Notes: generated from the sequence alone by a model not told the origin. DNA of 5,903 nt from Planctomycetota bacterium (GCA_021784975.1 JAJYGU010000438.1:1-5903); one strand, 5' to 3'; counted from the stretch's first letter, positions 1 through 5,558 are shown. Translations and numbers: made by a program.

Positions 1-321
1 CCAACGGAGGAACGCTGATGGCCGCCAATCGCCGTCATAGTGCTCGCAAGCAAGACTGATCGTAACCCGAAGCGTAAGCGAGGGTACCCACATGACCCGG
101 CCTCGCTTACACTTCGGGTTACGCGTGAGCGGCTTCAGTGGCGAATTACCAGCCGAGGCATCGGTTAACCTGGCGAATCTGCGCAAAGTGCGCCGGATTG
201 GATAGGCTCCATTCCGGGACCAGAACCTGTTTCCCCTGTCGTTCCAGGCTAGTCGTCTTGCCCACGAAGTGGTAATCTACGGATTTGCGGATTCGCTGGC
301 TCGCAGACGGCGAACATCACC
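1..321. other. Non-coding left flank
   Basis: I find no convincing gene here. A reading frame entering from the left edge closes at the TGA at 57-59 (last residues MAANRRHSARKQD). It could be the tail of an upstream gene or a 13-codon chance ORF, since a GGAGG at 6-10 precedes an ATG at 18; there is too little to judge. The clear structure is the inverted repeat at 61-123. Bases 124-321 show no strong promoter for the methyltransferase: TAATCT at 273-278 has no well-spaced -35 partner. The methyltransferase frame is closed upstream by the TAG at 250-252. Confidence 0.5.
61..123. repeat. Long imperfect inverted repeat (REP-like)
   Basis: The arms at 61-83 and 101-123 are 23 bp each and are reverse complements with one mismatch (22 of 23), around a 17-base spacer. 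The arm core reads AACCCGAAGCGTAAGCGAGG. An internal GGGTACCC palindrome lies at 82-89. As RNA this would fold into a very stable hairpin, but no T-run follows, so it is not a standard intrinsic terminator. The form, an intergenic palindrome with GC-rich arms, fits REP-type repeats spread by RAYT transposases. Membership of such a family is inference, since only this one copy is in the window. Confidence 0.75.
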
Positions 322-1074
322 ATGGTCTCGAAGACCGACCGGCGCCGCGCCACGCGGCGCAAACGACGCAATGCCGGGACCGCGGAGCAACCGAAGCCGG
401 TGTTGAACCGGCTGTTGGAGCATCGCCTGATGCGCCGGGTGAGCTTCGAGGAATATCGCGACAAGGTGCGGGATGTCTACAATGGCCCGCAAGGCGCGAT
501 CTTGGCCACCTGCAGCATGCTTTCGCTGCACACCTCGCTGGGAGCGCGGATGTTTCGCGAGCGGAAGTTCGACCTCCGCGGGGCGCGCCGCATCCTGGAT
601 GTGGGCAGCGGGGCGGGTCAGATCGCCAAACACCTGATGAAGTACGCCGACCCGGAAGCCGAGATCACTTGTTTTGATCTTTCGCACGAGATGCTCCGCC
701 GGGCCCGGGGGCGGCTGAAGAGCAGCCGGCCGCGGTTTGTGGTGGCCGATTTGACCCACTTGCCCTTCGGCGATGAGAGCTTCGATTGCGTCACCTGCGG
801 TTACGTGCTGGAGCACTTGCCCGATCCCAGCGTCGGCCTGGCTGAGCTCAGCCGGGTGATGCAGAGCGGGGCGCGGATGCTGCTGTTGACCACCGAGGAC
901 ACCTTTTCAGGCGCTTGGACCAGCCGGCTTTGGTGCTGCCGCACCTACAATCGGGGCGAATTGGCGGCCACTTGCGAGCAGGTCGGTCTGCAATGGCACC
1001 GCGAGCTGTGGTTCACCCACATGCACCGCGTGCTTCGCGCCGGGGGGATTTGCGTGGAATTGGTTAGGCGTTGA
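322..1074 (+). CDS. Class I SAM-dependent methyltransferase
   Basis: This 250-residue cytosolic protein is probably a small-molecule or lipid methyltransferase of the Methyltransf_11/25 type. The glycine-rich SAM loop is ILDVGSGAG (residues 91-99). The acidic residue that usually holds the SAM ribose is D119 (CFDLS), the adenine-side acidic residue is D143 (VVADLTHLPF), and motif IV/post-I follows as FDCVTCGYVLEHLPDP (154-169). The substrate cannot be read from the sequence. Residues 1-17 are very basic (9 Arg/Lys), and the conserved-looking part begins near residue 28 (LNRLLEHRLMRRVSFEEYRD). The start at 322 has no clear ribosome site, while an in-frame ATG at 430 has GGAG nine bases upstream. 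I kept 322 because codons between the two already show GC-rich third positions. It is separated from the aminomutase run by 338 bp and a promoter, so shared function is not implied. Confidence 0.88.
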   Translation: MVSKTDRRRATRRKRRNAGTAEQPKPVLNRLLEHRLMRRVSFEEYRDKVRDVYNGPQGAILATCSMLSLHTSLGARMFRERKFDLRGARRILDVGSGAGQIAKHLMKYADPEAEITCFDLSHEMLRRARGRLKSSRPRFVVADLTHLPFGDESFDCVTCGYVLEHLPDPSVGLAELSRVMQSGARMLLLTTEDTFSGAWTSRLWCCRTYNRGELAATCEQVGLQWHRELWFTHMHRVLRAGGICVELVRR

Positions 1075-1229
1075 GGCCTCCATCGCGCCATCCAGGCGAA
1101 GCACTTTCCGGCCATGGGTCGGCCATGGGCGGCGCAGCGGGAGGCTGCCAGGGGCAATCGGTTTCACCTGCTTCAACCGCGTTTCGGTCTTTCCGGCGGT
1201 GAATCTGGGGCAGCCAGGCGATTTTCCTC

Positions 1230-1257
1230 TTGACTTTTTATTGATTGGCGATATGAA
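1230..1257 (+). promoter_or_regulatory. Sigma-70-like promoter for the kamA operon
   Basis: A TTGACT -35 box (1230-1235, 5 of 6 matches to consensus) is followed after 16 bases by TATGAA (1252-1257, 4 of 6). Both sit in an AT-rich patch that stands out in GC-rich surroundings. Transcription would begin near 1264, giving a leader of about 150 bases. No better promoter is visible between the methyltransferase and the aminomutase, and the small gaps downstream fit one transcript for four genes. Confidence 0.55.
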
Positions 1258-1396
1258 TTATTCTCAAGTTGTGGCAGAGATTGCCGAAACAAGATGGAAA
1301 CGAGAATTGCCGCAAGGGGCTGCCAACGGAACTGTTCGCCCGAGCGGTCTGCCGGGGGTCGATAAGGATGTCGAGCCCGATTCTCAGCCGGTCCCC

Positions 1397-1402
1397 AGGA
1401 GG
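1397..1402 (+). promoter_or_regulatory. Shine-Dalgarno site fixing the aminomutase start
   Basis: AGGAGG lies 10 bases before the ATG at 1413. It decides between this start and in-frame alternatives at TTG 1269 and ATG 1368, neither of which has a properly spaced site. The extra residues those starts would add do not resemble the family. Confidence 0.75.
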
Positions 1403-1412
1403 AAGCCAATCA

Positions 1413-2720
1413 ATGGCCAGCATCGATGCTGAAGCGTGCCCGTACTGCCAAGTAGACGTCGAAGAAGAGCCTCCGAGTACCACCGGTCAGTTCCCCGTCC
1501 CTCATACCCTCGCACCTCTGTCCCGGCCCGCTCGGCCGCGTGCGATCGCGGACGCCGATGTCTTTCCCCCCCGCTTGATTTCCGGCCGAAGCCCGCGAAG
1601 CACCTTTCAGACCCGGGCGTTCCGCAAGACCTTCTATCCGGAGGTGGCCGACCCGCAGTGGAACGATTGGCGTTGGCAGGCGCGGAATCGGCTGCGGACG
1701 CTGGCCCAGCTCGAACAGGTGCTGGTGCTCTCAGAGGCCGAGCGATCGGCGCTGGCTCAAGGCCCGGCGACGCTGCCGGTGAGCATCACCCCCTATTACA
1801 TGAGCCTGGTTTCGCGGGACGACCACAACCAGCCGTTACGGAAGACGGTAATCCCCACCAGCGCCGAGTTTCATCAAGGCATCGGGGAGGCCGACGATCC
1901 CTTGGGCGAGGACGGGGACACGGCGGTGCCCGGCCTGGTCCACCGTTATCCCGACCGGGTGCTCTTGCTGGTGACCGACTTCTGTTCGAGCTACTGCCGC
2001 TACTGCACCCGATCGCGGATGGTGGGGCACGGCGGCGTGGCCCCCAGCGAAGCCCGGCTGGAGCGGGCCTTCGACTACATCCGCCGCACGCCGGCGATCC
2101 GCGACGTGCTCATTTCCGGCGGCGATCCGCTGGCCTTGAGCGACGAACGGCTGGATTGGATCCTCAGCCAACTGCGGCAGATTCCCCACGTCGAGTTCCT
2201 GCGGATCGGCAGCAAGATGCCGGCCGTCTTGCCGCAGCGGATTACCCCGCAGCTCTGTCGGATGCTGCGCAAACACCACCCTTTGTGGATGAGCCTCCAT
2301 TTCCTGCACCCCGACGAGTGCACCCCGGAGTCGTACCAGGCCTGCACCCGGCTGGCCGACGCCGGCATTCCCTTGGGCTCGCAGACGGTGTTGTTGCAGG
2401 GCGTCAACGACGACGTGGAGACCATGAAGCGGCTGGTGCACCGGCTGCTGGTGATGCGCGTCCGTCCCTACTATCTCTATCAGTGCGACCCCATCCGCGG
2501 CTCGTCGCACTTCCGCACCCCGGTGTCGAAAGGGCTGGAGATCATCCAAGGGCTCCGCGGTCATACGACCGGGTACGCCGTGCCCAACTACGTGATCGAC
2601 GCCCCCGGCGGCGGCGGCAAGATCCCCCTTCAGCCGAACTACGTCGTCGGCCGCGAAGGCGGCGACCTGCTGCTGGAGAACTACCGCGGCGATATCTACC
2701 GTTACCCCGATCCGGTATAA
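1413..2720 (+). CDS. kamA: KamA-family radical SAM/PLP aminomutase (lysine 2,3-aminomutase-like)
   Basis: This 435-residue protein is expected to interconvert L-lysine and L-beta-lysine with a 4Fe-4S cluster, SAM and PLP. Homology to clostridial KamA, from memory, starts near residue 76 (PEVADPQWNDWRWQARNR). The radical SAM motif is C191-x3-C195-x2-C198 (CSSYCRYCTR). The PLP lysine is K403 in DAPGGGGKIP. Three substrate contacts of KamA are kept: R200 for the carboxylate, and D359 and D396 (equivalent to D293 and D330) for the side-chain amine. Glutamate 2,3-aminomutases change both Asp, so a lysine-like substrate is favoured. Oddities: the protein stops at YRYPDPV, where KamA continues with a Cys-rich zinc tail; the other zinc ligand (C268) is Asp here (VNDDVETMK); and there is a 75-residue N-terminal extension containing CPYC (9-12). 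It is too long for EpmB, which acts on EF-P. It heads the run with two ligases and a GNAT. Confidence 0.9.
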   Translation: MASIDAEACPYCQVDVEEEPPSTTGQFPVPHTLAPLSRPARPRAIADADVFPPRLISGRSPRSTFQTRAFRKTFYPEVADPQWNDWRWQARNRLRTLAQLEQVLVLSEAERSALAQGPATLPVSITPYYMSLVSRDDHNQPLRKTVIPTSAEFHQGIGEADDPLGEDGDTAVPGLVHRYPDRVLLLVTDFCSSYCRYCTRSRMVGHGGVAPSEARLERAFDYIRRTPAIRDVLISGGDPLALSDERLDWILSQLRQIPHVEFLRIGSKMPAVLPQRITPQLCRMLRKHHPLWMSLHFLHPDECTPESYQACTRLADAGIPLGSQTVLLQGVNDDVETMKRLVHRLLVMRVRPYYLYQCDPIRGSSHFRTPVSKGLEIIQGLRGHTTGYAVPNYVIDAPGGGGKIPLQPNYVVGREGGDLLLENYRGDIYRYPDPV

Positions 2721-2794
2721 TCCAGCTTTCGACGCCAGCCGCGGACAGGCTGCGCGTGTTTCTTGACCGGCAGTCTGGTGCCGGGATTGCGATT
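2721..2794 (+). promoter_or_regulatory. Intergenic spacer with two small hairpins before ligase 1
   Basis: The 74-bp spacer contains two potential stem-loops. CAGCC (2736-2740) pairs with GGCTG (2748-2752) around 7 bases. CCGGCA (2767-2772) pairs exactly with TGCCGG (2779-2784) around 6 bases, ending 10 bases before the ligase start. No purine-rich ribosome site is visible before that start, so the second hairpin occupies the place where one would lie. No T-run follows, so termination is unlikely. A regulatory role is inference. Confidence 0.35.
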
Positions 2795-3802
2795 ATGAAG
2801 ATTGGCCTGACCTACGACCTGCAAGCCGATTATTTGGCCGAAGGCTATAGCAAGGAGGAAGCCGCCGAGTTCGATCAGCCGGCGACCATCGAGGCCATCG
2901 AAGGCGCCTTGCAGGAACTCGGCCACGACACCCAGCGCATCGGCAACGCCAAGCGGCTGGTGCAGCGATTGGCCCGCGGCGAACGTTGGGACCTGGTGTT
3001 CAACATCGCCGAGGGACTGCATGGCGTGGCCCGCGAGGCCCAAGTGCCCGCCATCCTCGACGTCTACAACCTCCCCTACACCTTTTCCGACCCGTTGGTC
3101 CTCTCGCTGGCCCTTTACAAGAATCTCGCCAAGACGATGGTGCGGCAGGCTGGGCTGGCCACCCCCGATTTCGCCTTGATTGAGCGGGCCTCGGACGCCG
3201 ATGGGATCGACCTGCCCTTCCCGCTGTTTGCCAAGCCGGTGGCGGAGGGGACCAGCAAAGGCATCTCGGCCGCCTCGAAGATCGTCGATCGGCCGTCGCT
3301 GCGGCGGGTCTCCGAGGGACTGTTGCAGCAGTTCCGCCAACCAGTGTTGGTGGAGACGTTTCTCCCAGGCCGCGAGTTCACCATCGGCCTGGCCGGCACC
3401 GGCCCCGAGGCCGAGGTGCTCGGCGCGATGGAGATCCACCTCCTGCCGGGGGCCGAGGCCGAGGTCTACTCCTATGTGAACAAGATCGAGTGCGCCGAGC
3501 TGGTCCGCTATACGCCGGCGCGGGCGGAAGACGACGAAGTTCGCCAGGCGGAGGAGTTGGCCCTGGCGGCCTGGCAGGTGCTCGGCTGCCGCGACGGCGG
3601 CCGGATCGACGTCCGCTCCAACGGCCGCGGCCAGCCCAGTTTCCTAGAGGTCAATCCGCTGCCCGGCCTGCAACCGGGACATTCCGACCTGCCGATCCTC
3701 TGCGGATTCAAGGGAATCGCCTATCTCGAATTGATCGACAAGATTGTCTGCTCGGCCTGCCGCCGCTTACGAAGGACTCATGCGAGTTGTAGTCCTCTAT
3801 AA
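2795..3802 (+). CDS. D-alanine--D-alanine ligase-like ATP-grasp enzyme (ligase 1)
   Basis: This 335-residue cytosolic ligase uses ATP to activate a carboxylate and join it to an amine. The N-terminal domain opens MKIGLTYDL and contains DLVFNIAEG (66-74). The ATP-grasp lysine is K147 (FAKPVAEGTSKG), the second nucleotide segment is VETFLPGREF (186-195), and the metal ligands are D272 (GGRIDVR) plus E285 and N287 (FLEVNPLPGL). The closing stretch NPLPGLQPGHSDLP (287-300) matches the Ddl signature in which PG and the Ser help bind the D-Ala-like substrates. The length fits Ddl. No clear Shine-Dalgarno precedes ATG 2795; the start was chosen because the family begins here. Its frame happens to stay open far upstream through kamA, which is a GC artefact and not a fusion. 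Its place beside an aminomutase, with no cell-wall (mur/fts) genes in view, suggests a specialised amide ligase rather than the housekeeping Ddl; that is inference. Confidence 0.87.
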   Translation: MKIGLTYDLQADYLAEGYSKEEAAEFDQPATIEAIEGALQELGHDTQRIGNAKRLVQRLARGERWDLVFNIAEGLHGVAREAQVPAILDVYNLPYTFSDPLVLSLALYKNLAKTMVRQAGLATPDFALIERASDADGIDLPFPLFAKPVAEGTSKGISAASKIVDRPSLRRVSEGLLQQFRQPVLVETFLPGREFTIGLAGTGPEAEVLGAMEIHLLPGAEAEVYSYVNKIECAELVRYTPARAEDDEVRQAEELALAAWQVLGCRDGGRIDVRSNGRGQPSFLEVNPLPGLQPGHSDLPILCGFKGIAYLELIDKIVCSACRRLRRTHASCSPL

Positions 3803-4898
3803 CGCAATCCCGGCGAATGCCACCCTGGAAGACCAGGACCTGTTGGTGGAGGTCGAGGCGGTGGCCTCGGCATTGCGGCGGCTCGGACACGAAGCAATTC
3901 CGGCGGCGTGTACCCTCGACCTGGCCGCCATGCGGGCGGAACTCTTGCGGCTTCAGCCGGACGTCGTCTTCAACCTGGTGGAATCGTTGGCTGAGGCCGA
4001 TTCGCTGGTCTACCTGCCCCACGCCGTGCTCGATGTGCTGGGGCTGCCCTACGCGGGAAACCGCACGGAGGCCCTCTTCCTGACCACCCACAAACTGCTG
4101 GCCAAGAGCTGGCTTTGCCGCGACGGACTGCCCACGCCGGCCTGGGTGGAAGAGGAAGGCGGGGGACTGTCCCAATTTTCGTCCGACGAAAATGGGACTG
4201 TCCCCTTCGACGAAAGCTGCGGGGGACTGTCCCCCTCGAGCCCAGCGGACAGGCACATTTTTTGGCCGTCAGGCGGGTACAGGGAAGACGCCAAGAATGG
4301 CCGAAAAATGAGCCAGTCCCCGGCCTCTTGGATCATCAAAGGCGTCTGGGATCAGGCCTCGCGGGGAATGGACGACGGCGCGGTGTTTCACGGCGCCGGC
4401 CCTGCCGAGGTCCGCCAACGACTGCGGCAGCGGACCGCCACCACCGGCCGGCCGTGCTTCGCCGAAGAGTTTGTTGAAGGCCGCGAGTTCAACCTTTCCC
4501 TGTTGACCGGCAACAACGGTCCCCAGGTGTTGCCGCCGGCCGAGATCGATTTTTCCGCCTTCCCGCCGGGCAAGCCGCGGATCGTCGGGCATCGGGCCAA
4601 GTGGCAGGCCGATTCGTTTGAATACGCCAACACGCCGCGGCGGTTCGATTTTTCCGCTGCCGATCGGCCGCTGTTGAAAGAGCTTCAGCGATTGGCCCAA
4701 CGCTGCTGGACGCTGTTTGGCCTCCGCGGTTGGGCGCGGGTCGATTTTCGCGTCGACGCCGCCGGCCAGCCCTGGATCTTGGAGGTCAACGCCAACCCCT
4801 GCCTTTCGCCCGACGCCGGCTTCGCCGCCGCCCTAGAGCGGGCCGGTATCCCGTGGGACGAGGCCGTCCGCCGCATCCTTGAGGAAGCAATCTCATGA
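3780..4898 (+). CDS. Second Ddl-like ATP-grasp ligase with a repeat-encoded insert (ligase 2)
   Basis: This 372-residue protein is a paralogue of the preceding ligase. The N-terminal domain (MRVVVLYNAIP, DVVFNLVESL at 61-70) is followed by GLPTPAWVE (116-124). After the insert come the ATP-binding lysine K187 (WIIKGVW), the EEFVEGREFNLSLL segment (229-242), PPAEIDFSAFPPGKPRIVG (252-270), and metal ligands D322 (RVDF), E335 and N337 (ILEVNANP). The Ddl substrate signature is replaced by ANPCLSPDAGF, so the second substrate probably differs from D-Ala. About 54 residues (127-180) are encoded by a palindromic repeat, and removing them gives about 318 residues, normal for the fold. All catalytic residues are intact and the frame is open, so I treat it as functional. 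ATG 3780 lies inside the end of ligase 1 (23-bp overlap), with GAAGGA only 3 bases upstream, which suggests coupled translation. Confidence 0.87.
   Translation: MRVVVLYNAIPANATLEDQDLLVEVEAVASALRRLGHEAIPAACTLDLAAMRAELLRLQPDVVFNLVESLAEADSLVYLPHAVLDVLGLPYAGNRTEALFLTTHKLLAKSWLCRDGLPTPAWVEEEGGGLSQFSSDENGTVPFDESCGGLSPSSPADRHIFWPSGGYREDAKNGRKMSQSPASWIIKGVWDQASRGMDDGAVFHGAGPAEVRQRLRQRTATTGRPCFAEEFVEGREFNLSLLTGNNGPQVLPPAEIDFSAFPPGKPRIVGHRAKWQADSFEYANTPRRFDFSAADRPLLKELQRLAQRCWTLFGLRGWARVDFRVDAAGQPWILEVNANPCLSPDAGFAAALERAGIPWDEAVRRILEEAIS
4162..4321. repeat. Composite palindromic repeat inserted in frame in ligase 2
   Basis: GGGACTGTCCC, itself nearly self-complementary, occurs three times (4163-4173, 4194-4204, 4223-4233), spaced 31 and 29 bases apart. 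Between the first two lies a palindrome, ATTTTCGTC (4175-4183) against GACGAAAAT (4185-4193). A second, larger inverted repeat has 23-base arms at 4245-4267 and 4299-4321, with 19 of 23 positions complementary. The outer ends also mirror each other: GGGGACTG (4162-4169) against CAGTCCCC (4314-4321), with AAGAGG (4150-4155) against CCTCTT (4324-4329) just outside. The whole behaves like a REP/BIME or MITE-type element with terminal inverted repeats. It has no stop in the host frame and is read as a Gly/Ser/Pro/Asp-rich loop (GGLSQ, NGTVP, GGLSP at the three core copies). Exact borders and any target duplication cannot be fixed without an uninterrupted homologue. Confidence 0.8.
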
Positions 4899-5386
4899 AC
4901 CAGGAACCCAGCGAGTTTCGTTACGAAGTCCGGCCCGAGGACCTTGCCTTGGTGCGGGGGCTGGTGGAATCCACCGGCGTCTTCTCGCCGATCGAGGTCG
5001 AAGTGGCCGTCGAGCTGGTCGAAGATCGTTTGAAACGCGGGGCAAGAAGCGACTATCAGTTCGTCTTCGCCGAGCTAGGCGGCCGCAGCGTGGGCTACAC
5101 CTGCTACGGCCCGATCGCCCTGACGGCCGGCAGCTATGATTTGTACTGGATCGCCGTCGACAAGACCTGCCAGGGCCGGAAGATCGGGCAGTGGCTGATG
5201 GCTCGCACCGAAGAGCTGATCCGCCAGGCCGGCGGGCGGCAAGTCTATATCGAGACCTCGAACCGCCCGCCCTACGCCCCGACGCGCGGCTTTTACCTCC
5301 GCTGCGGCTACTACCAGGCGGCCCTCTTGAAAGACTTTTACGCCCCCGGCGATGACAAGGTAATCTATGCGAAGGATATCCTGTGA
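4895..5386 (+). CDS. GNAT-family N-acetyltransferase
   Basis: This 163-residue cytosolic enzyme is predicted to transfer an acetyl group from acetyl-CoA to an amine. The GNAT core is visible: strand beta-4 YDLYWIAVD (81-89), the pyrophosphate-binding loop CQGRKIG (92-98, the Q/R-x-x-G-x-G/A motif A) leading into the helix WLMARTEELIRQAG, and a C-terminal half with IETSNRPPYAPTRGFYLRCGYY (119-140) and FYAPGDDKVIY. The substrate is unknown. Position suggests it modifies the product of the aminomutase/ligase genes. AblB, which acetylates beta-lysine beside KamA in methanogens, is a functional precedent, but this protein is clearly shorter than AblB and I cannot equate them. The ATG overlaps the ligase 2 stop (ATGA), and GAGGAAG at 4881-4887 gives a well-placed ribosome site, so it is almost certainly co-translated with that ligase. 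Confidence 0.88.
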   Translation: MNQEPSEFRYEVRPEDLALVRGLVESTGVFSPIEVEVAVELVEDRLKRGARSDYQFVFAELGGRSVGYTCYGPIALTAGSYDLYWIAVDKTCQGRKIGQWLMARTEELIRQAGGRQVYIETSNRPPYAPTRGFYLRCGYYQAALLKDFYAPGDDKVIYAKDIL

Positions 5387-5494
5387 TCGCGAAACGCCGA
5401 AAACGCGAAACGGGAAAGGGACATTGCTCGCTGGCAACCATCCGTATTTGGCACCGTCACATCTTCGTGTTTTCGCACTTTCGCACTTTCGTGA
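5385..5494. repeat. Imperfect inverted repeat with 8-bp tandem units after the operon
   Basis: The left part (about 5385-5414) is built of CGCGAAA/CCGAAAA units. The right part (about 5466-5494) contains TTTCGCAC twice in tandem (5471-5478, 5479-5486) followed by a variant, TTTCGTGA (5487-5494). The two parts are roughly reverse complementary over about 27 positions, with several mismatches and one gap, around a spacer of about 50 bases. It begins at the stop codon of the acetyltransferase gene. It could slow or end transcription of the operon, or be a decayed mobile repeat. No T-run supports a standard terminator. Confidence 0.5.
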
Positions 5495-5524
5495 TAAGAA
5501 GGAGTTTGACGCAGCACCGGGGGC

Positions 5525-5547
5525 GGGGACTGGTCCATTCTTTGGCC
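5525..5547. repeat. Solo half-unit of the ligase 2 repeat family
   Basis: The 23 bases here match, at 19 of 23 positions, the reverse complement of the right arm of the repeat inside ligase 2 (4299-4321). They share GGGGACTGG at one end and GGCC at the other. The resemblance, with the same length and the same order of GC-rich and AT-rich parts, suggests one repeat family. Divergence leaves some room for chance. Confidence 0.5.
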
Positions 5548-5553
5548 GGAGGA
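5548..5553 (+). promoter_or_regulatory. Shine-Dalgarno site for the PLD lipoprotein
   Basis: GGAGGA lies 5 bases before TTG 5559 and directly abuts the repeat half-unit. It favours the TTG start; the ATG at 5586 has only a weak GAAGAG touching it. Confidence 0.5.
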
Positions 5554-5558
5554 TTGTT

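Larger units (their letters stand above)
1075..1412 (+). other. Intergenic region and leader of the aminomutase operon
   Basis: This is a 338-bp gap with no well-supported gene. Near its left end, CGGCCATGGG occurs twice with an 11-bp period (1109-1118 and 1120-1129). The middle holds an AT-rich patch with a promoter (1230-1257). The remaining 150 bases would be the untranslated leader. A 59-codon frame from ATG 1254 to TGA 1430-1432 crosses the leader and overlaps the aminomutase start by 20 bp, but its third positions are not GC-biased like the neighbouring genes, so I do not call it. I see no recognisable riboswitch fold. Confidence 0.55.

Noticed and set aside
18..59. A 13-codon ORF with a GGAGG ribosome site at the left edge.
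   Set aside because: It is too short to support and could equally be the tail of a gene starting outside the window.
1269..1412. A longer aminomutase starting at TTG 1269.
   Set aside because: The extra 48 residues resemble nothing in the family and include the likely untranslated leader; AGGAGG is correctly placed for ATG 1413.
1836..2564. Long minus-strand frame opposite kamA (and similar ones at 2702-3439 and 3708-4256).
   Set aside because: They lie opposite well-supported genes, have low-complexity His/Gln/Gly/Arg-rich products and show no ribosome sites or domains.
1436..2794. The ligase 1 frame stays open upstream across almost all of kamA, suggesting a giant fusion protein.
   Set aside because: The upstream part is Arg/Pro/Ala-rich with no domain, while another frame of the same DNA encodes a full, motif-complete KamA. 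Long open shadow frames are common in GC-rich genes.
2763..2796. An internal promoter before ligase 1 (TTGACC at 2763-2768).
   Set aside because: No -10 box occurs at 16-18 bases; the nearest candidate, GATTAT at 2791-2796, is 22 bases away and overlaps the start codon.
4163..4233. Three evenly spaced GGGACTGTCCC copies as a tiny CRISPR array.
   Set aside because: The repeat is only 11 bases, the intervals are themselves palindromic rather than unique spacers, and the stretch is translated inside a ligase gene with no cas genes near.
3780..4898. Ligase 2 as a pseudogene broken by the repeat.
   Set aside because: The frame is open from start to stop, motifs on both sides of the insert are intact, and the insert falls in a loop of the fold.
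4895..5386. Naming the acetyltransferase AblB (beta-lysine acetyltransferase).
   Set aside because: The family is right and the context is suggestive, but the protein is clearly shorter than AblB and I see no specific shared motif beyond the general GNAT core.
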